Origin: Plotosus lineatus
Lineage: Eukaryota; Chordata; Actinopteri; Siluriformes; Plotosidae
Length of the DNA: 64,000 bases
Direction: 5' to 3'
NCBI GenBank assembly: GCA_024760905.1
Contig: JALRMN010000026.1
Span: 126,001-190,000, forward strand
A program made the translations under genes and the position numbers. This document shows, piece by piece, positions 35,401 to 46,997 of this stretch; positions within the stretch are counted from its first letter, which is position 1; each line of letters starts with the position of its first letter. The notes below the pieces were generated by a model. The model was given only the letters and a program-made list of their open reading frames with translations. It was not told where the DNA came from and did no database searches.

Positions 35401-35573
35401 ACTACCAGGCAGAAAGCCCAGAGGAAGACCAAAGAGAAGATTTATGGATATGGTGAAGGAGGACATGAAGGTAGTTGGAGTAAGAGTAGAAGATGCAGCG
35501 GATAGGGTGAGATTGAGGCAGATCATTTGCTGTGGTGCCCCCTGAAATGAACAGATGAAAGGAAAAGAAGAAG
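32499..35573 (+). pseudogene. RTE-clade LINE, second near-full-length copy, inactivated
   Basis: Same 5' start (AATGCAGCC) and 3' end as the 19.8 kb element. Endonuclease intact in outline: VDILCVQETRWKG, VVIGADFNGH, TQVDYILCRRC. RT begins at about 34140: [51 protein letters not shown]. Lesions: a frameshift near 33912; TGA at 34420-34422 where a Trp codon stood; a deletion at about 34795 that removes the catalytic FADD block; a stop and frameshift near 35213. The long first frame (32513-34003) reads through the 5' region, but the endonuclease start probably corresponds to about 32620. Compared with the 19.8 kb copy, the nonsense codon at 20676 is absent (Glu present), so the lesions are independent. 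Confidence 0.93.
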
Positions 35574-35622
35574 TCTGTATGATTTATAAATATTGGATTG
35601 CATAATTCAAAAAGAAGTCACC

Positions 35623-35740
35623 ATATGCAGCACTGTGATGCAGTGGTTAGCACATCTGCCTTACAGCAAGAGGGTCCTGTTTTTGGGTCACAGGCTTGGG
35701 TGTTTCTGTGTAGAATTTGCATGTTCCTTGTTCTTTATCA
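35623..35740 (+). mobile_element. SINE type C head fragment
   Basis: 'gcagcactgtgatgcagtgg', 'ttagcacatctgccttacag', 'gggtgtttctgtgtagaatt': a tRNA-like head and start of body, 3'-truncated. Confidence 0.65.
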
Positions 35741-35849
35741 AACCACACACATAGTGATTGGGTCACATAGGTCATCTTGCACCGGATATTTGCTTAATCC
35801 ATAACATGCATTTATTTGTGCTGTGCTCTCTTGGTTAAAAAGGGCAGAG

Positions 35850-37720
35850 AAGTGCTCCTTCTATCATTCAATGATTTCAGCCTTGTCTGTGTAGGTTTTG
35901 CTACCATCAGCCAATTTTACAGTGGCAACCATATTTATTTTTGGACCATAGATGTACTTCAGTGCAGAAAATAGTCCAGCTTTGCTGTCTTTCAAGTTTG
36001 CCTTCAGGTACATTTTGAAAGGTACATTTTTATTTTATTTTTTTCGGGTACCCTAGCAGCTCCTCTGAGACTTGATATTTGGTGTTCTTGACATGTTTCC
36101 ACTGTGACTCTATATTACCCACTTGTGAGCTTCTGTCTTTTTCTTCAAGTGCGCTTGTAAATGCCTCTGCTGGTGTGGCTTGATGTTTAGGATTAGAACG
36201 TTTGGTACAGTTTAGTCTTCTAGGCAGCTTGCTAGCTGTCTTATTTTTCTTGCAGAGCAGATTGAATTTGAGCTGAGATTTTACCATAAAGTGGTCTGTT
36301 GACCATTCGGCATCTCGTAATGCCTTGGTGCAAAGTACATCTGAAAGATTTGATCTTTGATACTTCTCGCTGAATGGAGGTGTTTAGACTTGGAAGCATC
36401 CAAGTGAAGTAGTTATTTTCTGGTTGCTTCAAGAAAATGTTAGCGATGCATAGGCCAAGTTCAGTACAGATGTTTAAAAGCAGTTCTCCATTTTGATTTG
36501 GTTTTTATTTCTTTTACCAAACTTTCCAATAACTTCTGGATATGCAAAATAGTCACACCCAATGTGTGCATTAAAGTCACCCAATGCCAGGAGCTTATCT
36601 TCAAATGAGGCTTTTCCTAGACATTCTTTCAGTTCCTGATTGAAACTCTCTTTGTTTTTGTCAGAGCATTGCATGTGGTAGGAGCATAAACACAGAAAAG
36701 GGTGAGGTGCTGTGACTTTCCAATGATAAAATGTAAACTCATAAGTCTCTCTGAAAAGCCTGTTGGTAGTTTTGGCAAAGTTTTTGCAAGACTGTTACGG
36801 ACTGCAAGGGCTCCACTTGTATGTCATCGTCCTGATGGATTTCCCCTCCAGCAGAAGGTAGTCCTTCCTGGAGTTGTCTTTCTCCTTCCATTCTGGTTTC
36901 TTGTAGCGCAACAATGTCGATGTTGTATTTACTGAGTTTAATATCAACCAGTGCAGATCTCCTTTCTGGACTAGTGTCATTGTCCAGCATTGCTCTTACA
37001 TCCCATGTTGTCACCATGGTTGCCAGCCAGGTTGAATTTCTGAGCAAGCTTTGTTTACCCACACCTTTACTAGGAGCTTCACTGTAACAGGCAGAAATTG
37101 CTGTCCCTAAAAAGGGCTACGTGGACACTCATAAAGCTACTGATAGTTGCCTTTGCTCAGGGTTGACAAGCTAGCATGAGTCACCTGTGTACAGAGGCTT
37201 CACTAATAGCTTCCAACTTCTCAGGCCTGCTCCGATCACGCTTCCTTCCATCGCCACAAGACTTTCATTCGAAGGATGTTTCCTCATAAAAAGCTCACCT
37301 CAATCATGCCTTGCACAGTGACGATAAGGCCTTCAGTGTCGTGCCCCCATCGAAAAGCTTCTATGGACCCCAAAACTGACACACATGGTACACACGCAAC
37401 AGACCTAAGACATAAAAAGGTTGCCCTGCAGTAACCAGTCTAATGCTAACCAGTCAAAACTGTCATCCATTGGTCAACTAGTGACTCTTTTGAAAGCCAG
37501 TTGAAGTCTCTACCACTGCCCAAGTAAATTGGTTCATCTTCCTTTGGCCACTATCAGTGCCCTGCTGCCAGCGCTTTGACCTGTGACCATAGGTAGGAGA
37601 GCAACAGGGTGCTATCACTTGCCCAAGGTGAACCCTCAGAGTAGTAGAGAGGAGTCACCCTACTTCTCCATTTAGACTGGCTCCAAGCAGGGTCTAGCCA
37701 CCACCCAATTAGCAATTAGC
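35850..37720 (-). pseudogene. LINE of a third clade, 5' UTR plus endonuclease only
   Basis: Minus strand: a ~600 bp 5' UTR-like region (37720-37070), then the endonuclease. Residues seen: TWDVRAMLDNDTSPERRSAL, KYNIDIVALQETRMEGE (near 36905), LLALGDFNAHIGCD (near 36590), the 'TWMLPS' segment (near 36400), then a linker ending about 35850. No RT follows. The RT linker of the same type of element occurs separately at 52690-53045. LINEs normally lose the 5' end, so a copy with only its 5' part is unusual. I do not assign the clade. Frame breaks at 36480, 36430 and others. Confidence 0.78.
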
Positions 37721-37829
37721 ATAACAATAAGTCACAGACAAAGGGATGAAATTTTGAAGAAAAAAAATCCCCATTCATTTAGTATACATATATGAATACT
37801 TTTTTATTTATTTATTTTTTACCAAATAT

Positions 37830-38614
<785 letters not shown>

Positions 38615-38660
38615 TGCGGGGGACATGAAATTAAACACTTACAAATCGTTTAACTTTTCT

Positions 38661-38662
<2 letters not shown>

Positions 38663-38731
<69 letters not shown>
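38663..38731. repeat. (TC)n microsatellite
   Basis: A TC array near the RTE 5' end. Confidence 0.95.
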
Positions 38732-38732
<1 letters not shown>

Positions 38733-39168
38733 ATAATCATCTCACATAATCATCATTATGTCCAGTGTTTAAACTCCAGGTTCCTCTCAAGCACAGCACA
38801 GGGGAGCACAGATTTACTGATAGTTTCACTCTTATCCAATTTATTATAACACTGGAGGCAATTTGTTTCTTTTTTGAAAGTTTGGCTCGAGTTCAGAAAT
38901 GCATTGGTTCTGCTTCTCTTCCCGGACCTCTGGTGTAAAGCACGCCCCAGCCACACTCCTCTGCCAGAGCCTGGTATTAAGTTTACTTTGGGATAATGTT
39001 TAATCATATTCCATACTTATATTTATGACATATCTTGTTCTAGATTTTTTTCTATTTCAAATTTTACTTGTTGTTCAGTTTTATTTTACTCTGACTTTTA
39101 CGTTTGACCTCGGACAGCCCTGGTCGTATCTTTGGATGTTCGTAAAATGAATGTTCATAAGTTGGGGA

Positions 39169-39171
<3 letters not shown>
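38732..39171. other. Spacer, possible pogo-like remnant at its end
   Basis: 39110-39168 (gttcgtaaaatgaatgttca taagttgggg) is reminiscent of the interior edge of TA-flanked elements like 12503. Otherwise no feature. Confidence 0.3.

Positions 39172-39240
<69 letters not shown>
39172..39240. repeat. (TC)n microsatellite
   Basis: A TC array of about 70 bp adjoining the Tc1 fragment. Confidence 0.95.
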
Positions 39241-39241
<1 letters not shown>

Positions 39242-39249
39242 ATGAAATC

Positions 39250-40115
39250 ATGTGTGCCAGAATTATTGGCAGTTAATTCTTTGTAGTTAATACTTTGTAC
39301 CACCCCCTTTTGCCAAACATGATTGCACTTATTTATCTCGTGTAACACTTTATGAGGTTGAAGAAAGGGCTTTTTGACCATTACTCTTTAGACAAATTTT
39401 CCTGATCATCTAGTGTCCTGGGTTTTCCGTTATGTACTCTCCTTTTCAATTGACACTACAGGTTTTCTTTCTGGTTAAGTTCTGAGGACTGATTTGGCCA
39501 TATGAGAAGCTTGATTTTTTATATGCTGAACCAATTTTGTGTAGATTTGGCAACATGTTTCCGGTCATTATCTTGGTGAAAGACCTAGTGATGCCACATC
39601 TTCAGTCTTCTTTCAGAGGCTACCAGAATTTGATTTAAAATGTCCTGATATTTCAAAGTGTTCATGATGGCATACACCCTAACAAGGTTCCCAGGTCTCC
39701 GGAAGAGAAACAGGCCCACAACATTATATCCGCCACCATACTTCACAGTGGGCACAAGTTTATTTCAGTATCTGTTTTCTTGTAGCTGTTCCCTGAATTC
39801 TGAAGGTTAACACACATCTGCCTGACTGAAAAAATATGTTCTTTTGTTTTTGTTTTGTTTTGTTTTGTTTGTTTGTTTTATTGTTTTTTTTTTTTTTTTT
39901 TTTTTTTTTCCCATGTTGAAGCATGGTTAAGGGAAATAGCCCCCTATGCTACATCATAATTATACCCCAGGGAAACAAGAAGTCATTAATTACTAATCAA
40001 TAAAAGTTCCCTCTCTGATCAGCTTTAACTGAAGTAGAAATGAGACTAATGCTTTAATTGCATTTCTTTATAGGAATTATTAGGGGTGAGAATAATTGTG
40101 GCACAGTAATTGTGG
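39250..40115 (-). pseudogene. Tc1-like transposon, catalytic half
   Basis: The minus strand encodes KYGGGYNVVGLF (near 39750), VYAIMNTLKYQDILNQIL, then HQDNDRKHVAKSTQNWFS (near 39570, containing the second catalytic Asp), WPNQSSELNQKENL (near 39470, third catalytic Glu) and a stop-ridden end. The termini GTGCCAGAATTATT (39257) and, inverted, GTGCCACAATTATT (40100) look like the element's inverted repeats. The N-terminal half is replaced by T-rich sequence (39840-39910). A different family from the 19.3 kb fragment. Confidence 0.82.
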
Positions 40116-40271
40116 ATTCTATTCAAATAATTATTTTGTGGTCATGGATTTTTTTTTTTTGTTTTTTTTTTTCTTTATTTATTTATTTTGATTGTTTGTA
40201 TGATTGCTTGAATTTTTTTTTTTTTTTTTTCTTGTTTTTTATTATTTGGTTTATTTATTTGAGTTAAAGGT
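40116..40271. other. T-rich spacer
   Basis: Poly-T runs at 40150-40170 and 40214-40230. No feature. Confidence 0.5.
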
Positions 40272-40690
40272 CACTCTGTGGCGTAATGAACTTTCAGCCA
40301 GACCCAGAATGCAGCAGACAGTGTGGATTGAACACAGAGATGATTTATAATTCACAGGGGAAGCACTTAAGCTGGTGACGACGAGAAACAGAAAAACTTT
40401 AAGCACTGGGGAACCATGGAGCGGAAACTGGTCGTGCGTGCAACTGAAACCAGGAGCCAAAGAGATCACAGGAAAGCAGGGACATGAAGCGGACAATCTT
40501 CTGGCACTGAGGTGAACGCGCTGCTTGTCTTTACAGCATGGGTGATTAGCAAGTGGAATCAGGTGTGCGCACTGCAGTCCGCCCGTGTATGTCAGCCACA
40601 CCCCTCCGCCGGAGCCTGCAGCACTGGAAAGAAACAGGGTTAGAACAGAGCCGCCAAAGTCAAAGTTCCCCAAAACACAAACCATAAAAG
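40272..40690 (-). repeat. Solo-LTR-like piece, gypsy type
   Basis: On the minus strand, landmarks appear in the same order as in the 3796-4159 LTR: TGGTTTGTG start, GGGTGTGGCTGA, GCACACCTGATTCC, CCAGAAGATTG, GATCTCTTTGGCTCCTGG, GCACGACCAGTTTCCGC, ATAAATC, CTGCATTCTGGGTC. No gag or pol flanks it. Confidence 0.7.
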
Positions 40691-40809
40691 TCTTTTCAAA
40701 ATATTTCAGAGAAATATTAGGCTCTTACAAGAGCAAATACATTTTTTAAAGGCTTTTAACATGCTTTTAACAGGGGTGCCAATACATTTTAGTGTGACTG
40801 ATACAGTCC

Positions 40810-40900
40810 AATATCTGGTGGTGTAGTGGTTACCATGTCTGCCACACATCAAGAACGGCCTGGGTTTGAGTCCCAGACCTGTCAAGGTCATTTCCTGTCA
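40810..40900 (+). mobile_element. tRNA-like SINE head fragment
   Basis: 'ctggtggtgtagtggttacc' (A box) and 'ggcctgggtttgagtcccag' (B box), with no body. Confidence 0.55.
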
Positions 40901-41901
40901 AAATAAAAACTTGATGGAAGACAAAAAGTAGCTTTAAGCAAAATTTGCCTGGGGTATGAATTTGAGGTACGACTATATATTGATCCGGCAAGGGGAATTA
41001 TATCCTCTGCATTTAACTTACACAACGATTATTATTACTAATACTTATTACTAATTAGAAAACTTGGGAGGCTGGCGTCCATCTCAGCTGACTCTGGATG
41101 AGGGTGGGGTACAGTGCTGTCTGTGTGCCTCAGTGTGTGGTACTTCACTGGTCCAAGTTCGTGTGTGTGTGTGTGTGGTGTATGTGTGTTTGTTAGTCCT
41201 ACACACTGAGGCACACAGACAGCAGTTTGGAGTTGGTTGACCTGCTCAAGGGTACTTCAACCTTGAGGGTAGAGGAAGGGAGGGTGCGATAAGAGAAAAT
41301 GTAAAGTAGAGCACTTGAAACTGTTCTTTTTTTTTTTTTTTTAAAGTGAAGAGTTGTAGGGTATTACTGGTAAAGTGTGACAGCCAATCAATCACTTAAA
41401 ATGAATGTGATAAAAGAAGTGTAGGATTATTTTAAAATATTAAATGTCAGATATTTTTCTAACTTAAAACTAATTTAGTAAAAATAAAAATAAAATGTAT
41501 TAGTAAGCTTCTAGATGTTAAAGTGTTGTTTCAGTATGTTTACAAATGTTTACCTTAATTATTTACAGTTTAATGACTTAATCTAAAAAAAAAATGAATT
41601 ACCACAATCCAGAAAGTATACGAACTATCTCCCATCCAGGAAATGCTGCATAGATCAGATAAATTAGTAAATGTATTTTTTTTAAAAAGATGATTTGATG
41701 AATTCATGGGATACAAAGTACATTTTATACAATATCATCAATGTTTTATATAAAGTGCAACATTTATTGACAGATCCTCTACAGAGCTGCTATTTTCTGA
41801 AGAACAAGCAAAAAAAAAAAAAAAAAAGATGCATGCTTAATGTTTGACACTGGATAATAGACAGACAGAGAGACAGACAGACAGGTTTTATTGATACCAT
41901 C
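40901..41901. other. Spacer with SINE tail scrap
   Basis: 41046-41140 is a minus-strand SINE tail (gggaggctggcgtccatctc, agctgactctggatgagggt). 41165-41185 TG repeat. 41325-41342 T run. The remainder to 41900 is AT-rich with no gene. Confidence 0.5.
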
Positions 41902-41917
41902 AGTATCAATAAAAAGT

Positions 41918-42255
41918 CTTCTTTTCCTTTTGTTTTTCCCCTTTTTTTTTCAGGGATCGCCACAGTGAATCATCTGATTTGGCATCTGATTTTACATCGG
42001 ATGCCCTTCCTGACACAACTCTTTAGCAAGGGACAGAAACACACTGACGGCTTTGCAGCTCCTCTTTACGAAAGTCAGCAATGGTTCTTTGACATGAACC
42101 TCTCACCACAGACGCTGAGAGAATGGAATGGACGGCGTTTGATAACCCAGTCAGCTGCACTGGGTATTGTGACAACCTTGTGGAGAGTGGGACTCGAAAC
42201 TCCAACATTAGCATCAGCAATCCAGCGCCCTTTACCACGAGACCGCCATGGCCCA
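41918..42255 (-). mobile_element. SINE type B with 16-bp target duplication
   Basis: AGTATCAATAAAAAGT at 41902-41917 recurs with one mismatch at 42256-42271. A full type B structure with the tRNA-like head at the right end (ccacgagaccgccatgg on +). Confidence 0.92.
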
Positions 42256-42324
42256 AGTATTAATAAAAAGTACATTAAAATGTGTAAATAAAACATAAAT
42301 AAATATGCAGTGTCATTAGTCCTT

Positions 42325-42442
42325 TCATTCATTCATTTTCTGAACTAATTAGGGTTGCAGGGAGGCTGGTGCCTATCTCAGCTGACTCTGGGTGAGGGCA
42401 GAATACAGCCTGGACAACTCGTCAGGCCATCTCACGGATGAC

Positions 42443-42474
<32 letters not shown>

Positions 42475-42597
42475 GTACATGAACCTCTCACCACAGAAAG
42501 TGAGAAACATGGGTGTCCTTTGATAACCCAGTTTGCTACACTGGGGGGACACCAGTGACTAAATGTTGACATTGGGGCTTGCAGCCACAATTTTGAG
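42325..42597 (-). mobile_element. SINE type A, interrupted near its head by an RTE fragment
   Basis: Tail (ttcattcattttctgaacta on +), a 28-T run in the middle, then the body and degraded head. The RTE piece at 42615 begins within the head region, with its target duplication taken from it. Confidence 0.82.
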
Positions 42598-42614
42598 ATC
42601 AGTCAGAATCAGAC

Positions 42615-43048
42615 TCTTCTTCTTCTTTTTCTTTCGGCTGTTCCCTTCAGCGGTCACCACAGCAAATGATCTGCCTCCATCTCTCCCTATCCTCTGCATC
42701 TTCTACTCTTACTCCAACGACCTTCATGTCCGCCTTCACCACATCATAAATCTTCTCTTTTGTCTTCCTCTGGGCCTTCTGCCTGGTAGTTCCAACTTCA
42801 GCATCCTACTACCAATATACTCACTATCCCTCCTCTGTACATGTCCAAACCATCTCAATCTAGCCTCTCTGACTTTGTCTCCAAAACATCTAACATGTGC
42901 TGTCCCTCTGATGTACTCGTTTCTGATCCTATCCATCCTCGTTACTCCCAAAGAGAACCTCAACATTTTCATCTCTGCTACCTCCAACTCTGACTCCTGT
43001 CTTTTCCCCAGGGCCACTGTCTCTAAACCATACAACATCACTGGCCTC
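42615..43048 (-). pseudogene. 5'-truncated RTE insertion with perfect 17-bp target duplication
   Basis: Both sides carry ATCAGTCAGAATCAGAC (42598-42614 and 43049-43065). The minus strand encodes the C-terminal end only: MRPVMLYGLETVALGKRQES, EVAEMKMLRFSLGV, VRCFGDKVREARLRWFGHVQ, LPGRRPRGRQKRRF. The frame is open for 104 codons. A typical dead-on-arrival LINE insertion and, by its duplication, one of the younger events here. Confidence 0.95.
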
Positions 43049-43149
43049 ATCAGTCAGAATCAGACAAAGACATAAATATAAGTAAGGTGGGTAACATAAA
43101 TTGTTGTACGTCAGCATGTACGTCAGCAACATGATAAAGTTTAATATCT

Positions 43150-43560
43150 TCTGGTCTGTGTTCAGGGCGACTTTGAATTTGGCGGCTATGTTCTCTAATT
43201 CTGTTTTCTCCCCAGCGGTGCAGGCTCTGGCTGCGGGATGTGGCTGATCTACTCGGGCTCATTGCAGCAGCGCACACCTGATTCCACTTCTACTCCCTAT
43301 AAAGACAAGCTGCACGTTCACCTCTGTGCCAGAAGATTGTCCCACATCATGCAGTCGATACCCCGTGTTTCTCTCTGGCCCCTGGTTAGAGCTGTGCTCA
43401 GCCAATTCTCCGCTTCTCAGTAACCAGTGTTTATTGTTTATTATTTTCCCTCCATCACCACCAGTTTTTGTGTTTGTCTCCTGTCTCCAGTATTGCCCTG
43501 TTTCTGTTGCACTGTACACCGTCTCCTGCATTTCTGGGTCTGGCTGAGAGCTGAAGCTTT
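43150..43560 (+). repeat. Solo-LTR-like piece, gypsy type
   Basis: Landmarks as in the 40.3 kb piece: tctggtctgtgttc, gatgtggctgatctactcgg, gcacacctgattccact, ctataaagaca (TATA position), gccagaagattgtcc, and the end tcctgcatttctgggtctgg. Closer to the 59.2 kb copy (shared taaccagtgtttattg). Confidence 0.7.
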
Positions 43561-43677
43561 ACAGAATACAAACAATAGTGTGTATTCATGTTGAAATATT
43601 TAATTTTATATTATTACCTAAAATTACTAATATCTTATTATTATGATGTATAACTTATTGGATATACTGTGTACAGC

Positions 43678-43912
43678 TCGCCTAGACCATCACAGGGCAA
43701 GTCACACAACCGTTTACATTCACACTTACACCGAGGGTCAAATTGGAACAGCCAATTGGTCAATTGTACATGTCTTTGAACTGGGGGAAGAAACCTGAGC
43801 ACCCAGAGGAAGTCCACAGAGGCACTGAGAGAACATGTAAATTCCACACAGAAATGTCCCTCAAAGCCGAGGAGCGGAACCCAGGACTTTCTTGTTGTGA
43901 GGTGGATGTACT
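43678..43912 (-). mobile_element. SINE type C, diverged
   Basis: Minus-strand head/body motifs: CTCACAACAAGAAAGTCCTGG, TTTCTGTGTGGAATTTACAT, CAATTGGCTGTTCC, GATGGTCTAGGCGAGCTGT. Confidence 0.75.
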
Positions 43913-44037
43913 AAAATTTTTGTTTGTAAATGTGAGAAAAGTGTATGAAGCCATTAGATTTTCTGTAAATATTGTTGATATATATTTAAAAACTGTAAAA
44001 ATGAAATGAAATGAAATTTTTATCTTATGTTCATCTT

Positions 44038-44125
44038 AATTAAAGTTATGGGGAGGCTGGTGCCCATCTCAGCTGGACCTCAGGGTGCACAAACACCCAG
44101 GACAGCTCGCCAGGTCATCACAGTT
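44038..44125 (-). mobile_element. SINE type A tail fragment
   Basis: ggggaggctggtgcccatct, caggacagctcgccaggtca on +. Confidence 0.7.
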
Positions 44126-44214
44126 TTATTGATATTTTTAGAATTTAGAATCTAAATTTTAAATTTAGAATTTACATTTATATGGTTTTAAGTTACATGT
44201 TTAGATTAATTTAA

Positions 44215-44215
<1 letters not shown>

Positions 44216-44277
<62 letters not shown>
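44216..44277. repeat. (TG)n microsatellite
   Basis: A TG array of about 60 bp. A (GATT)n array lies at 44363-44418. Confidence 0.95.
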
Positions 44278-44279
<2 letters not shown>

Positions 44280-44426
44280 CCTCATATTGTTTTGCTTTAG
44301 CGTCTACAGTAACAAAATCAAAGATAATGATTATTTTAAGAGAATGACAAGTAACAATATAGATTGATTGATTGATGTATCATTGGTTGATTGCATGATT
44401 GATTGATTGATTGATTGATAATATAC

Positions 44427-44520
44427 CTCTTTGAGTTTTTCTATGTTTAAGTGTAATGATGACCAGAACAGGGAGAAAACTCACAATTACAATACCAAAT
44501 AATACAGTCAACCAGAAGAG
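44427..44520 (-). CDS. Orphan transmembrane exon of an Ig-type receptor
   Basis: The minus strand after an acceptor (pyrimidine-rich, ..AATGTTCCAG) encodes LFWLTVLFGIVIVSFLPVLV, then IITLKHRKTQR, ending at a donor GTATAT (44421-44426). It is a ~23-residue hydrophobic helix followed by a basic stop-transfer cluster. Its start aligns with the transmembrane exon of the 51 kb receptor (FFWLDVVIRAVIV / LFWLTVLFGIVIV), but it has no charged residue in the helix. In the open frame the exon starts at phase 0 and ends at phase 1. No V exon was found between 44.5 and 50.8 kb. It is either a relic of a second paralogue or a further exon of an unseen gene. Homology to the other TM exon is by eye only. 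Confidence 0.55.
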
Positions 44521-45104
44521 CTGGAACATTGGAGAAAATGTAATAAAAAGAAAATATATATTGATATATTAATGTCATGTATCATATTTTAACATTAAAT
44601 ATGCAGTTAGAAAGTTAATCATAAATAAATATGGGAGGGGTCTGCTGACCTATTTCTTTGTCTTCAGTTTTATTTCTCCTTTAAAAATCAATATAAGTTT
44701 TACAATTCAGTCATTTCAATTAACTCTTACAACTTTTACTCTTCATTTTTACAGTTAAACACAGTACAAAAAAATCGTTAAAGAAAATTCCACTAAAAAA
44801 AAAAAAAAAAAAAAACTTACACGAGGATCCGGGTTTACACACAGTAGCATACATCTTTATTATAAACATAATTTTTTTTTATTATTATAATCTCTAAAAA
44901 TGTATTTTTCATAATTTATACAAAAAAAAAAGACTAAAAAAGACTTGTGCCTATTTACAATTAAGTATTTTATTACACTTTGAAACAAAGTTTTTAAAAA
45001 CTACAATCAGACAACACTTAATACAAAGATGTTATTTGAAAGGTGTGCCAAAATAAAAAAATAAAAAAATAAATAAATAAAAAAAAAAACCTGTCAGGCG
45101 ACAA
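44521..45104. other. AT-rich spacer
   Basis: A runs at 44798-44815 and 45056-45090. No feature seen. Confidence 0.5.
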
Positions 45105-45650
45105 AAATAATAATGCTTATGTAATTGTATTCTGTGGTCTGATGAAACAAAAACTGTTTGGGGGGGGGGTGGAAACAAAAGTAAGATGTGTATAGAAAAA
45201 CTGTAAAATATGGTGGAGGTTCTGTAATGGTGTTGAACTGAAGTTCTTGGAAAAGTTGTTCAGATAAATAGCATCACAGAGTTGAAATCCCTGGACATTA
45301 TAAATAAAAATCTGGTTGCCTGATAATGAACACTGGGTCATGACTGTATTTCCTAGCAGACCAATGACCCAAAGCATATCCATTCTGATGTCATCCCATT
45401 TGCACGCCCTTATTCCCATTGAGAATCTATGCAAGGAGCTGAAGAAAGTTCACAAGAGATGTTCTAATCCCTGAGATGATCTGGAAAGATTCCGCTGAGA
45501 GGAAGGTCTGACATACCCTGCACTGTTTCCTCCAACTTTATTCAATATTACAGAGGAAGACTCAGGGTGGTTTTATAAGTAAAGGAATAAAGTACAAAGC
45601 AGTGAGAGCAAACATGGTAATAATAATTGCACAAGTTTGATTGATTGATT
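45105..45650 (+). pseudogene. Tc1-like transposon, catalytic half, decayed
   Basis: Encodes LWSDETKTVWGG (first catalytic Asp region, near 45135), 'MTQSISILMSSH' (the degraded second-Asp block, near 45370), IPIENLCKELKKVHKR (third catalytic Glu, near 45415) and EEDSGWFYK near the end. Many stops and frame changes. The N-terminal half and termini were not found. Confidence 0.75.
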
Positions 45651-45675
45651 TTTTTTGTGTGTGTGTGTGAAATTT

Positions 45676-45776
45676 CTATCTGGGGAGAAGCACGCCTGGA
45701 CCTCAATGTTTAGGATGCTGCCCCCGAAAACTGACCCCAGATTAAGCGGAAGAAGATGAATGAATGAATGAATAAA
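45676..45776 (+). mobile_element. L2-like LINE 3'-terminal fragment
   Basis: gaagcacgcctggacctcaa..ctgcccccgaaaactgaccc, agattaagcggaagaagATGAATGA: the last ~100 bp of the L2-like family. Confidence 0.8.
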
Positions 45777-45807
45777 TTTGTTTTAATCTGAATAAATGTT
45801 GTTTATC

Positions 45808-46106
45808 CATTTTCTGATCATTTTATTTTATTTTGTTAGTCTTATAGGAAAGATCAGATGGCGGAGTACACCCTAGACATATCACGAGGCCATCGCAGGA
45901 CAGAATCATGCTGACTGCTATGCAGCTATTCCGAATGAAAGTCAGTAATGGTTCTTTTACTTGAACCTCTCAGCGCAGACAGTGAGAGACATGGCCGAAA
46001 TTTAATAACCCAGTTAGTGCACCTGGCAGCAATGACAACCTGTTGATAAGTGGGGCTTGAACCACTGACCTTGAGATCAGTCATCCAGCACTTTACCACT
46101 GACCCT
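45808..46106 (-). mobile_element. SINE type A
   Basis: Body (gtcagtaatggttcttttac, cagacagtgagagacatggc on +) and head (ggggcttgaaccactgacct), with a diverged tail. Confidence 0.82.
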
Positions 46107-46178
46107 CTACATAAGTCTATTCCAATTAAATCTTAAAAATAAAAAATCTATTTTTTTCTAAATTTATCAGTGTGTTAT

Positions 46179-46208
46179 TAGATTAGATTAGATTAGATTA
46201 GATTAGAA
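46179..46208. repeat. (GATTA)n short tandem repeat
   Basis: Six copies of a five-base unit. Confidence 0.9.
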
Positions 46209-46577
46209 CACTGGGCAAATGGTGGAATTGTTCTAACATTTGGATTAATATTTATACTTATCTTTACATGGGGGCCCTGGAGGGATCAATAGATTGACAG
46301 ATGAACTTTATTAATGCTGTTAAGAAATCTGCTCTGCCACATTTTCCATTTAAAATGAATGGGGGGAGTGTTCAGTGGAATGCCCTAAAAATAATATATA
46401 TTTTTTTAAATAATAAAAAAGTAAATTCAGCACTTTTAACCTGTGCTCTTTTAATTATATTATAGTATACTTTCATTTGGAAATGTCACCAAATTAAAAA
46501 ACATAAAATAAATTAATAAATTCAGAAAAAAAAAAAAATATCGCATCTAGCATGTATATCCACAGTAGCTTCATTGT

Positions 46578-46806
46578 CTGTCTGTCTTCCTTTCGGCTTT
46601 TTCCCTTTTCCTCAGGAGTCGCCACAGCGAATCATCTGATTCGCACGTTTGATTTGGCAGAGGTTTTTATGTCGGATGCCCTTCCTGTCACAACCCTTTT
46701 AGCAAGGGATAGAAACACGCTGACGACTTTGCAGCTACTCTTTACGAAAGTCAGCAATGGTTCTTTTACATGCCTCTCACCATAGACAGTGAGAGACCTG
46801 GCCCGA
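46578..46806 (-). mobile_element. SINE type B, head missing
   Basis: RTE-type 3' end (cttcctttcggctttttccc), RTE 5'-derived part (ggatgcccttcctgtcacaa) and body to 'gagagacctggcccg'. The tRNA-like head is replaced by the opposite-strand type C piece that follows. Confidence 0.87.
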
Positions 46807-46997
46807 GGAGGCTGTTCCAAATCTCCCCTAGGTGTGAGAGTGTGGGAATGGATGTGTGAGTGTTGGTCCTGTGCTGGCCTGTCGAACTGTCCAGGGTGTA
46901 CTCTGTCCTCACACAGACTTGGCTGAGATGGGTGCCAGCCTCCCCGTGACCCTAATTAAGATTATTAGGTTCATAAAATGAATGACTGAATAAACAA
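46807..46997 (+). mobile_element. SINE type C 3' half
   Basis: gaggctgttccaaatctccc, ctaggtgtgagagtgtggga, tgtccagggtgtactctgtc, gccagcctccccgtgaccct, taattaagattattaggttc, ATGAATGACTGAATAA. Confidence 0.85.
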
